Positions 8,059 through 15,709 of a stretch of DNA of 64,000 nucleotides are shown one piece after another. The notes beneath the pieces are model-generated. The model saw only the letters and a list, made by a program, of their open reading frames with translations. It was not told the DNA's origin and made no database searches. The stretch's first letter is position 1. Each line of letters opens with the position of its first letter. Origin of the DNA: HGM04593 sp045646845 (GTDB lineage: Bacteria > Bacteroidota > Bacteroidia > Bacteroidales > Bacteroidaceae); NCBI GenBank assembly GCA_045646845.1, contig JAZRLO010000026.1:62001-126000 (forward strand), read 5' to 3'. The translations under genes were made by a program, and so were the position numbers.

Positions 8059-9354
8059 TTACTTTGCAATAATCAGATAGTAGTTCTTCTTACCTTTCTG
8101 TACAAGAATATATTTATCGTTCAACAGGTTTTCTGCATTGATTATCTGGTCAAAAGCCGCAAGTTTCTCCTTGTTGACAGAAACACCTCCACCCTGAACG
8201 AGCTTACGCATCTCACCCTTTGACGGGAAAATTGCAGCCATATCAGTTGCAAGATCAACAGCCTTCACGCCCTCAGCAACAGCCTCGCGCGATACCTCGA
8301 ACTGGGGAACACCGTCGAACACAGCAAGCAGAGTATCCTCGTCAAGCGAACGGAGAGCATCGGTAGATGAGTTACCGAACAGAATTCCCGAAGCCTCTAC
8401 AGCCTTGTTGTACTCCTCCTCGCCATGAACAAGGACTGTCACCTCCTTGGCAAGACGCTTCTGCAACAGACGCATATGAGGTGCCTGAGCATGTTCTGCC
8501 ACAAGAGCCTCAACCTCCTCGCGGCAGATGGAGGTGAATATCTTGATATACTTCTCTGCATCGTCATCGCTCACATTGAGCCAGAACTGGTAGAAACGGT
8601 AAGGCGATGTATATCGTTTGTCGAGCCAGATGTTACCCTGCTCTGTCTTGCCGAACTTCTTGCCGTCGGCCTTGGTTATAAGGGGGCAAGTAAGCGCGAA
8701 GACCTCGTTGCCGGACATCTTGCGTATCATCTCAGTACCTGTGGTTATGTTACCCCACTGGTCTGCACCGCCAAGCTGCAACTTGCAACCATGAGTCTCG
8801 TTCAGATGTACATAGTCATATCCCTGGAGAAGCTGATATGTAAACTCGGTGAAAGACATACCGTCGGTGCCGGCCTCACCCGAGAGACGGCGTTTAACGG
8901 AATCTTTTGACATCATATAGTTCACTGTTATCATCTTTCCGATGTTACGGATGAAGTCAAGGAATGTAAACTCCTTCATCCAGTCATAGTTGTTCACCAG
9001 CACTGCCGCATTGGGTGCATCGCTGTCGAAATCGAGGAAACGCGCAAGCTGCTTCTTGAGAGCCTCCTGATTGTGGCGCAATTTCTCCTCGTCTATGAGC
9101 ACGCGCTCCTTTGACTTTCCCGAAGGGTCGCCTATCATACCTGTCGCGCCGCCGATAAGAGCGATGGGCTTGTGGCCGCAAAGCTGGAAGTGACGGAGCA
9201 TCATCACACCTACAAGGTGACCGATATGAAGCGAATCGGCAGTAGGGTCTATACCAAGATATGCGCTTGTCATCTCCTTCTGCAACTGTTCCTCAGTTCC
9301 GGGGGTCATATCCTGGATCATGCCCCTCCATTTAAGTTCCTGTACAAAATTCAT
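8059..9354 (-). CDS. tyrS: Tyrosyl-tRNA synthetase
   Basis: A class I synthetase that charges tRNA-Tyr with tyrosine. Visible features are the HIGH motif in ADSLHIGHLVGVMML, the tyrosine pocket phrase GGADQWGNITTG, the KMSKS-equivalent KFGKT, and a C-terminal S4-like RNA-binding domain over the last 60 residues (GGGVSVN, DKYILVQKGKKNYYLI). The frame opens further upstream at 9375 (MNKKYNT), but the promoter predicts transcription from about 9386, leaving only ten bases. The internal start MNFVQELKWRG at 9354 fits the family better and leaves a 30-base leader. It has its own promoter although it follows the metallo-hydrolase gene. Confidence 0.95.
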   Translation of the reverse strand: MNFVQELKWRGMIQDMTPGTEEQLQKEMTSAYLGIDPTADSLHIGHLVGVMMLRHFQLCGHKPIALIGGATGMIGDPSGKSKERVLIDEEKLRHNQEALKKQLARFLDFDSDAPNAAVLVNNYDWMKEFTFLDFIRNIGKMITVNYMMSKDSVKRRLSGEAGTDGMSFTEFTYQLLQGYDYVHLNETHGCKLQLGGADQWGNITTGTEMIRKMSGNEVFALTCPLITKADGKKFGKTEQGNIWLDKRYTSPYRFYQFWLNVSDDDAEKYIKIFTSICREEVEALVAEHAQAPHMRLLQKRLAKEVTVLVHGEEEYNKAVEASGILFGNSSTDALRSLDEDTLLAVFDGVPQFEVSREAVAEGVKAVDLATDMAAIFPSKGEMRKLVQGGGVSVNKEKLAAFDQIINAENLLNDKYILVQKGKKNYYLIIAK

Positions 9355-9392
9355 AGTATTATATTTTTTGTTCATATTTCATTCAGTCCTCA

Positions 9393-9422
9393 CAAAATTA
9401 CCTCATTGAGGCGAATTGTCAA
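9393..9422 (-). promoter_or_regulatory. tyrS promoter (-33 TTG, 19 bases, -7 TAATTTTG)
   Basis: On the minus strand TTG (complement of 9420-9422) precedes TAATTTTG (complement of 9393-9400) by exactly 19 bases, the Bacteroidota pattern. Confidence 0.75.
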
Positions 9423-9437
9423 AACCTTGGGCTATTT

Positions 9438-10241
9438 TTATAGAATATAAAGCTTTGACGGTGTACTTCTTTTCAGCACATTGAGCTGCACGTCCTTGCC
9501 GACAATGATTCCATAATCGCCGAATTCCATAGTCACGGCCTTGTACGCAAGTTCAGGATGGTTATTCTCCTCGCTCAAATGGCACAGCCATATGTATTTC
9601 AGGTGCTCATTGAAATGGGATGCCAGATACTTTGCTGTGGCCTGATTGCTGAGGTGACCTCTTGAACCGGACACGCGCACTTTCAGGAATTCGGGATAGC
9701 GGCCCATGGCAAGCATCTGTTCCTCATAGTTCGATTCAATGACAAGGTAGTTCGCCTGATCGACATAGTAGGAAACCACAGGCGTTATTTCGCCAAGGTC
9801 TGTCGCTATGCAAAATTTCTTGTCACCGACTTCAATGAAATAGCCCACATTGTCGGTACCGTCGTGCGGCACCTCGAAAGGAGTTATGAGAAAATCGCGG
9901 AAAACCATCTGCTGCTCCTTTTCCACATAACGGACATATGCCTTGTCAATAGGTTTCGAGATGCAGTAATTGTTCGTTATTCCCTTATGCACCTCTGCTG
10001 TAGCATAAACCGGGATGTTCGCCTTTGATGATATCACGCCCAGCGACTTTATATGGTCGGCATGGTCATGCGTGACGAACATGGCACATATGCTCTCGAA
10101 TGCGATGCCCTCCTTCTTTAGGGCATTCCTTATGGTCTTTGAAGGAATACCGGCATCGATTAGTATGCCGTAGTCCCCCACTCCCAAATAGTAGCAGTTG
10201 CCGCAGCTTCCGCTACCGATACTCATAAATCGGATCTCCAT
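9438..10241 (-). CDS. MBL-fold metallo-hydrolase, YycJ/WalJ-like
   Basis: The 267-residue protein is a metallo-beta-lactamase fold hydrolase. The metal-binding motif THDHADH is near residues 57-63, with further ligand regions at PHDGTDNVGY, TDLGE and LCHLSEENNHPE. The opening MEIRFMSIGSGSCGNCYYL and the overall length match the YycJ/VicX group, cytosolic proteins suspected of nuclease-type activity and linked in Firmicutes to cell-wall control. It is not a beta-lactamase: there is no signal peptide. It follows the outer-membrane protein gene by 39 bases on the same strand and may be co-transcribed with it. Enzyme activity is inferred from fold only. Confidence 0.82.
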   Translation of the reverse strand: MEIRFMSIGSGSCGNCYYLGVGDYGILIDAGIPSKTIRNALKKEGIAFESICAMFVTHDHADHIKSLGVISSKANIPVYATAEVHKGITNNYCISKPIDKAYVRYVEKEQQMVFRDFLITPFEVPHDGTDNVGYFIEVGDKKFCIATDLGEITPVVSYYVDQANYLVIESNYEEQMLAMGRYPEFLKVRVSGSRGHLSNQATAKYLASHFNEHLKYIWLCHLSEENNHPELAYKAVTMEFGDYGIIVGKDVQLNVLKRSTPSKLYIL

Positions 10242-10280
10242 ATATATATTCTTTTTTTTCTTCTAATTCATGCCACGGCA

Positions 10281-12584
10281 TCAGAACGGATAGCCTATTG
10301 CGAAATGCAGTGCCATATTCCTGAAGCGTGGGCTAATTATGGGATATTTGTCCTTTCCGGTATATGCCGGGTCAATGGCCTTTATGCCGGCATCGAGTCT
10401 GAGAACAAACATGTCCATTTCGAACCTGAGACCGAGCCCGTAGGAAAGTGCTATATCCTTATAGAACGAGCCGAGCTTGAACTGTCCACCGGGCTGCTCT
10501 TCATAGGAACGCAATGTCCATATATTGCCGGCATCGATAAAGAATGCCGAGTGCAGTTTCCAGAACATATGTGTACGGTACTCGAAATTGATATCCAGTT
10601 TCAAGTCACCCGACTGGTTTATGAAGTCGATGCTCGTACCTTTATTCCTGTAATGTCCAGGACCCAAAGTCCTCACCGACCACCCTCGCATGCCGTTGGC
10701 ACCTCCCGAGAAATAACGTTTCTCGAAAGGAAGTATCCGCGAATTTCCGTACGGATACGCAACTCCCAAACCAAAGTGCATCACAAGAGAATTCTTGGTG
10801 TCGAACTTCACGCGTGCCGTAAAGTCAAAGTCACCCTTGACATACTGCGCATATGCAATATTCAGGAACGTGTATTGGCCGTCGCTGTTCCTTGAACTGC
10901 CGATAGCGTTGTTGACTGCATAGAGCAGGTTTCCCGAACACTCCACATTAGTACGCAACGAATACTCAAAACGCTCGAAACGGTTGGAATTGTTCAGAGA
11001 AGAGTTGTAAGTATATGTATGTCCCAGCCTTGTGATGAGCAGGTTCTCGTAGTTGTACTTTAGAATTGAATTCCTGTTCGTTATGCTGTCGAGATACTCC
11101 TTTTTGAAGGTGTCGGCAATCCAGGGAACGTAAATGTAGTTGAGGTCTATCAGGTCGAGCTTGTGCTGCGAGTTGTGGCTGTTTCCCCATAGGTAGCTCC
11201 ATGCACCCGAAAGGACACGTCTTTTGAATTCGGGACGTATCTGCGAGTTGAGCTTGAGCGCGAACTGGGTAGAGGAGGTAATCTGCCTTTTGTCCGACGG
11301 CACAAACGAAGAAACGATTCCGCCGGGAAAACGCAGGCTCAGTTCGGCACCATACTCAAGGAAATTATTGCCCGTATAGCCGTACAGATCCGATATAGCC
11401 TCGTATGCGCCGAAAATGCGCAATGACAGAAGTTCAGAACCTTTGAAAAGGTTCCTGTCGGTAAATGACACCGATGCAGCCGCACCAAGGTCACCGGCAG
11501 TGTTGGTACCCTCGAGTTCCAGACTAACCGAACGCCGTTTGCTGCGCTCATACATAATGTAACAGTCGAGCATGTCGGGATTTTCAATAGACTCCACCAT
11601 CCTGACCGTAGTATATTTCAGTGCAGGCAACTGGGCGAAGGCGTTCTGGGTTCTCTCAACATCGCTCTGTGAATAGAGTTTACCGGGAATCACATATGTA
11701 TTGTTCATAAGAAGACCCGGACGCACTACCGGATCCTCCGTATAAAGGAACTCATACACTCCGGCATGCAATGTATCACATTCCGAAAGCGATGCCTCGT
11801 CGAAACGGAGACCTGCACCTGCAACATAATATATCTTGTTTATCCGGTACTCACGGTGCATGTTTTTCACACCTTTCTCCAAAGAAGCAGGCAAAGCGAT
11901 GTTCATTGTTAGCTTGACCCTGTTTGAATGGTGTGCCGTGTCTGCCATGAACGTGATATAATCTTTCTGGAAACGGTAGAATCCCTTGTCGCGCAGATTG
12001 TCGGTTATACGGCGACGTTCCATCTCCATATTGTCAACACTGAACGGCATTCCGGGACGCAACAGTGAAGAGGCCGTATCGGCAAAAACCACATTGAGAA
12101 GATTGCTGTCGTCACTGAGCACACTGATTTCCGACACATAGTAACGTTCACGTTCGTGCAGGTAATACACAGCTGTCAGACGCCGGCTTTTTTCATTCCT
12201 TACGAATTCGGCATCTACGCGCGCATGGAGATAGCCGTCGTTCTTAAGCATTTTTTCGATGTTGAGACGGCTTCTTTCTGCTAACTCGGGACTGAATATG
12301 ACCGGTTTTTCACCTAAAGCGCGCAACTTGCGGTTTATCCACTTTGTAGAATCTGTTCCAGAAAGCGCGTAAGTGTACATTGGCACCTTTACAAGGCTGA
12401 ACCATTTGGAATTGGGTTGCTGACGCACATAATTGCCGGCCTTGGAAACATTTTCGGCATGGGTGGTAGATATAATGTCCACATCATTCAGCAGATACTT
12501 ACCCTCCGGAATGAATTTCTTCACGGAGCAGGAAGCCAGCATCAGAATGCAGAGAAAAAAGAATATTGTACTCCTTGCAGACAT
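10281..12584 (-). CDS. BamA/TamA-like outer-membrane lipoprotein
   Basis: The product (767 residues from the chosen start) begins with a lipoprotein signal, FFFLCILMLASC, lipobox LASC. POTRA-like modules follow to about residue 370. A 16-strand type beta-barrel then ends in HFAIGYPF, with the terminal Phe used by the Bam machine. The phrases YFSGGANGMRGWSVRTLGPG and DINFEYR belong to the BamA/Omp85 barrel signature (the RG loop motif). Because it is lipidated it is unlike BamA itself and closer to the TamA-like or surface-antigen proteins of Bacteroidota. The likely role is insertion or secretion of outer-membrane proteins. The longer start at 12596 would leave only about ten leader bases after the predicted promoter, so MSARSTIFF is preferred. 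Confidence 0.85.
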   Translation of the reverse strand: MSARSTIFFFLCILMLASCSVKKFIPEGKYLLNDVDIISTTHAENVSKAGNYVRQQPNSKWFSLVKVPMYTYALSGTDSTKWINRKLRALGEKPVIFSPELAERSRLNIEKMLKNDGYLHARVDAEFVRNEKSRRLTAVYYLHERERYYVSEISVLSDDSNLLNVVFADTASSLLRPGMPFSVDNMEMERRRITDNLRDKGFYRFQKDYITFMADTAHHSNRVKLTMNIALPASLEKGVKNMHREYRINKIYYVAGAGLRFDEASLSECDTLHAGVYEFLYTEDPVVRPGLLMNNTYVIPGKLYSQSDVERTQNAFAQLPALKYTTVRMVESIENPDMLDCYIMYERSKRRSVSLELEGTNTAGDLGAAASVSFTDRNLFKGSELLSLRIFGAYEAISDLYGYTGNNFLEYGAELSLRFPGGIVSSFVPSDKRQITSSTQFALKLNSQIRPEFKRRVLSGAWSYLWGNSHNSQHKLDLIDLNYIYVPWIADTFKKEYLDSITNRNSILKYNYENLLITRLGHTYTYNSSLNNSNRFERFEYSLRTNVECSGNLLYAVNNAIGSSRNSDGQYTFLNIAYAQYVKGDFDFTARVKFDTKNSLVMHFGLGVAYPYGNSRILPFEKRYFSGGANGMRGWSVRTLGPGHYRNKGTSIDFINQSGDLKLDINFEYRTHMFWKLHSAFFIDAGNIWTLRSYEEQPGGQFKLGSFYKDIALSYGLGLRFEMDMFVLRLDAGIKAIDPAYTGKDKYPIISPRFRNMALHFAIGYPF

Positions 12585-12612
12585 TATTACACCCAATTTT
12601 TAAAAATTCTTG

Positions 12613-12620
12613 CAAATATA
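12613..12620 (-). promoter_or_regulatory. -7 box TATATTTG for the BamA-like gene
   Basis: The complement of 12613-12620 reads TATATTTG, an exact TAnnTTTG. The -33 element is not at the usual spacing. A weaker TATCTTAG on the plus strand at 12644-12651 may serve the divergent methyltransferase gene. Confidence 0.55.
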
Positions 12621-12712
12621 CGAAAAATCCACAAGTTTTGAGGTATCTTAGCGGCCGAAAATGACGATGGAATGCACATAAGTCAGCATACCGAGAAAAG
12701 CATACAGCAACA

Positions 12713-13468
12713 ATGATAAGCAAGGCATTACTGAAGAATATCAAATCCCTTGAACTGAAGAAATTCAGGAAAGAGAGCGGCTTGTTCATAGCAGAAGGCA
12801 GCAAGACCGTAATGGACCTGTTGGCTGCCGGCGTAGAAGCCGAAAGGTTAATTGCCACTGAAGAGTGGTTTGCCACACACAAGATAACGGAAAACATCGA
12901 CAGGACGGTTGCAAGTGAAGAGGAGCTGAAACGGGCGAGTTTCCTGCGTACAACTCAGGGAGTAATGTGTATATTCAGACAACCGTCATGGAAAATGGAC
13001 CTCACGGCACCTGAACGTGCCCTGTGCTTGGCACTTGACAATGTGCAGGATCCCGGAAACCTGGGCACTATAATACGCATTGCCGACTGGTTCGGCATTG
13101 AAGACATATACTGTTCCGAAGGCAGTGCAGACGTATATAACCCGAAGGTCGTACAGGCAACAATGGGGGCGATAGGACGAGTAAGAGCACATTACACCGA
13201 CCTTCCGGCATTGATTTCGTCACTGAAGGGAAAGACACCAGTATATGGAACATTCCTTGACGGCAAGGATATATATTCTGCCACATTATCGGCCAACGGA
13301 CTAATTGTCATGGGAAATGAAGGGAACGGAATAGGCGACGCCTGCGCATCGCTCATCACAGAGAAGTTGCTGATACCGAACTACCCTGCCGGAAGAGCCA
13401 CCTCGGAATCCCTGAATGTATCGACGGCAACAGCCATCGTCTGCAGCGAGTTCAGGAGACGCATTTGA
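12713..13468 (+). CDS. SpoU/TrmH-family RNA 2'-O-methyltransferase
   Basis: The 251-residue protein is a SPOUT-class methyltransferase. An N-terminal substrate-binding domain (about 1-95, containing KFRKESGLFIAEG) precedes the catalytic domain with motif 1 NVQDPGNLGTIIR (110-122), motif 2 VMGNEGNGI near 200, and motif 3 IPNYPAGRATSESLNVSTATAI. It should transfer a methyl group from S-adenosylmethionine to a ribose 2'-OH in rRNA or tRNA. The N-terminal domain is of the RlmB/TsnR kind, so 23S rRNA is the likeliest target, but the exact nucleotide cannot be read from sequence. It is transcribed divergently from the outer-membrane protein gene. Confidence 0.9.
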   Translation: MISKALLKNIKSLELKKFRKESGLFIAEGSKTVMDLLAAGVEAERLIATEEWFATHKITENIDRTVASEEELKRASFLRTTQGVMCIFRQPSWKMDLTAPERALCLALDNVQDPGNLGTIIRIADWFGIEDIYCSEGSADVYNPKVVQATMGAIGRVRAHYTDLPALISSLKGKTPVYGTFLDGKDIYSATLSANGLIVMGNEGNGIGDACASLITEKLLIPNYPAGRATSESLNVSTATAIVCSEFRRRI

Positions 13469-13575
13469 CGATTCACACACCGGCGGACACAAAAGCAACG
13501 GCGCCGGCGTGACTGCGAATAAACAGGCCATTTAGCCATTGCAGCCCTTTTGGGCCTTAAAAGCTTTTGCCAGAA

Positions 13576-13848
13576 TCACTCCAGAAGCCTAAGGCTGCCG
13601 TCACCGCCAACAGAATAAGCACGACAATACCCGTTTGTCCCAGACAAACGGGTATTGCTATATTCACCCCCAGAACATTCATCTCCCTGGAAGGACTTTA
13701 TCACAATAACATCAACCAGTTCCATTGACGCGGTTTCAGAGACAAAGGGATAGACATCAGCCACCACTCCGTCTTTCACCTCAACCACATGGTTGAGAAG
13801 CTGACCACCTGTCGGCAAACATATTTTACGCCCCAGATATGACATCAC
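13576..13848 (-). CDS. Small conserved Bacteroidales protein, tail possibly read-through
   Basis: The 90-residue frame opens with MMSYLGRKICLPTGGQLLNHVVEVKDG. It matches my memory of a short conserved Bacteroidales protein with the same beta pattern (gene product name unknown). The start overlaps the stop of the DUF4296 gene by an ATGA-type junction, so it is the last gene of the ileS-dksA-lspA-DUF4296 operon. Residues after about 60 look unlike the family. That part of the gene is a perfect 15-bp hairpin (13625-13657), so the ancestral stop may have lain earlier and been lost. No function can be assigned. Confidence 0.55.
   Translation of the reverse strand: MMSYLGRKICLPTGGQLLNHVVEVKDGVVADVYPFVSETASMELVDVIVIKSFQGDECSGGEYSNTRLSGTNGYCRAYSVGGDGSLRLLE
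13625..13657 (-). terminator. Perfect hairpin inside the 3' end of the small gene
   Basis: CAATACCCGTTTGTC (13625-13639) pairs with 13643-13657 around a CCA loop. It would be a good terminator for the ileS operon were it not inside the open frame. The minus-strand sequence after it is not T-rich. Confidence 0.5.
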
Positions 13849-14681
13849 TTTGATCTGGCAGACCCTAATGCACCTCCACGACCATCAGCATCATCCTCAT
13901 CAACCGGAGGATGGATTCTAATCACAGATATTCCTGTAAGCACCAGACGTGCCGAAGCTGTAGTGTCATTGTCGGAATAATAGACAAAACCATTCATTGA
14001 CACCGGGCGACTGTCGAAGTATCTGTTCAGTGTCAGAACAGCATGACCGGTCTTCTCTACCCTTAGCGAACTATGCTCAACCTTACCGTCCTCATATGCG
14101 ACAGTAATGGCAGCAAAAGCCCCTTGTCGGATATCTTTTATTCCACCCGACACGAATGAAGCATCGAACGAGAACGACAAACTGTCACCTGCCACAAAAA
14201 GCGTATCGGAGGTTTCAAAATCAAAAGTCAAGGTACTTTGCAACGGCGTCGATAAAAGCATCTTTGAAGGAGTACTTGTCCACAATTCTGCCGTGTCGGA
14301 CGCCAGATAGGCAACATCCAGTGAAACGCCTTCGTCAAGAACACCTTTGGCATTGGACATCATCTCAACCTCGCCTTCGAGACGCTGTTCAAGGTTCTGA
14401 TATATCCTGAACATATGTTTCGGATAACGGTTATACCACACGAGTGATGAGTCAAACTCGGCTTCCGTAACATTGTGCTTTGCAAAGACATATTTGAAAT
14501 AGAGTTTTTCCTTATACTCGTCCGAAGCATATTCCGATGACATGGACTGCACCAGATGATAATCGTAGAGCAGTTTCTCCATCTTGTCCGGTGCAATGAT
14601 GTCATCGGGCATCTTCACCTCACAGGAGAGAAGTGCCAACACCAGAAACAGGGAGAGGTATGCGGAAATACGGCGGACCAT
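13845..14681 (-). CDS. DUF4296 domain lipoprotein
   Basis: The 278-residue protein has a lipoprotein signal peptide (lipobox LLSC, Cys20) and then the DUF4296 helical domain (about 25-125: PDDIIAPDKMEKLLYDYHL, FKYVFAKHNVT, YNRYPKHMFRIYQNLEQRL). A beta-rich C-terminal half follows with no motif I recognise. The protein is probably anchored in the inner or outer membrane facing the periplasm. It lies directly downstream of lspA, the peptidase needed to mature it, separated by three bases. Its role is unknown in the family. Confidence 0.8.
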   Translation of the reverse strand: MVRRISAYLSLFLVLALLSCEVKMPDDIIAPDKMEKLLYDYHLVQSMSSEYASDEYKEKLYFKYVFAKHNVTEAEFDSSLVWYNRYPKHMFRIYQNLEQRLEGEVEMMSNAKGVLDEGVSLDVAYLASDTAELWTSTPSKMLLSTPLQSTLTFDFETSDTLFVAGDSLSFSFDASFVSGGIKDIRQGAFAAITVAYEDGKVEHSSLRVEKTGHAVLTLNRYFDSRPVSMNGFVYYSDNDTTASARLVLTGISVIRIHPPVDEDDADGRGGALGSARSK

Positions 14682-14684
14682 AAA

Positions 14685-15284
14685 TCAGGAAAGCAAAATG
14701 CGTCTATAGAATATCAAAAGGGCCACGACAGAGCAGCTGATGCATGCATCTGCAAAATTGAACACAGGACTGAAGAATATATCCCCACCCACCAACGGCA
14801 TCCAGTCAGGCCATGTAAAAAGCGGGAAATAGAACATATCAACCACTTCACCGTGCATGAACGACGAATATCCTTCACCCCACGGCACGAATTCAGCTAC
14901 GGAGCCGACACTCGATGAGAATATCTCGCCATAAAAAAGGCAATCCAGTATATTACCCAATGCACCGGCCAGGATAAGGGCAATACAAATCATATAACCC
15001 AAAGGATGCTTGCCCTCTTTGAGTATCTTCAACAGATAGTACAAGAGCAGGGCCACGGCAACAACACGGAATGATGTAAGGAATGTCTTTCCTATGAATT
15101 CCATTCCGAACGCCATTCCATTATTCTCTATGAACCTTATCTGAAACCAGTCACCAATTACCGAGAAGCCGTCACCAAGGGCCATACTCGTCTTGACCAT
15201 TATCTTGATTACCTGATCAATGACAACGGCAAGAGCCAATGACGTAAGGACAGTCCAATAACGTTTCTTTACAGCAAGCTCCAT
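14685..15284 (-). CDS. lspA: Lipoprotein signal peptidase
   Basis: An inner-membrane aspartyl protease that removes signal peptides from diacylated prolipoproteins. Four membrane helices are visible. The two catalytic aspartates are in GNILDCLFYG (Asp115 counting from the first Met) and FNFADACIS (Asp180), and VIDQVIK is the conserved first-helix motif. Between the catalytic motifs there is a Bacteroidota-type insertion (SSVGSVAEFVPWGEGYSSFMHGEVVD) that makes it about 40 residues longer than the E. coli enzyme. The frame begins with two Met codons; the second is used here. It sits between dksA and the DUF4296 lipoprotein gene, six bases from dksA. Confidence 0.95.
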   Translation of the reverse strand: MELAVKKRYWTVLTSLALAVVIDQVIKIMVKTSMALGDGFSVIGDWFQIRFIENNGMAFGMEFIGKTFLTSFRVVAVALLLYYLLKILKEGKHPLGYMICIALILAGALGNILDCLFYGEIFSSSVGSVAEFVPWGEGYSSFMHGEVVDMFYFPLFTWPDWMPLVGGDIFFSPVFNFADACISCSVVALLIFYRRILLS

Positions 15285-15293
15285 CAATCCCTG

Positions 15294-15668
15294 TTATCTG
15301 TTCTTTTTGGCCTCAATGCTGAGAGTCGCATGGGGAACCGCCATAAGACGCTCCTTTGAAATCAGTTTGCCGGTCTCACGGCATATTCCGTAAGTCTTGT
15401 TCTCGATACGTATGAGCGCAGCCTGCAGACCCTGTATGAACTTTGCCTGACGGCTGGCAATCTGCATCTGCTCCTCAAGATATGCAGCATCACTGCCATC
15501 CTCAAGACCCTTGTATGTCGGCGACGTGTCGGCAACATCATTTGAATCCTCATGGCGCAATGCCCTCATTATCTGATCATAATCTCTCTTTGCAAGTTCC
15601 AACTTCTGAAGAATCACTTTGCGGAACTCCTCCAACTCCTCATCTGAATAACGGACTTTTTCTGACAT
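15294..15668 (-). CDS. dksA: DksA/TraR-family regulator lacking the zinc cysteines
   Basis: The 124-residue protein has the DksA plan: a long helical hairpin (about 10-90) with the acidic tip motif DGSDAA (D57, D60, A62, equal to the DxxDxA of DksA), then a globular C-terminal segment, YGICRETGKLISKERLMAVPHATLSIEA. DksA binds the RNA polymerase secondary channel and, with ppGpp, adjusts stable-RNA and amino-acid promoters. Only one cysteine (C96) is present where the classical finger has four, so zinc is probably not bound. It lies 41 bases after ileS and just before lspA, the usual Bacteroidales order. Confidence 0.88.
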   Translation of the reverse strand: MSEKVRYSDEELEEFRKVILQKLELAKRDYDQIMRALRHEDSNDVADTSPTYKGLEDGSDAAYLEEQMQIASRQAKFIQGLQAALIRIENKTYGICRETGKLISKERLMAVPHATLSIEAKKNR

Positions 15669-15709
15669 ATCGCTAATTTGTTTATTATGGTTAGTAATAT
15701 AAGTTCTCT

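Noticed and set aside
9438..10241. Metallo-beta-lactamase resistance gene
   Set aside because: The fold is shared, but the protein is cytosolic and matches the YycJ/WalJ group.
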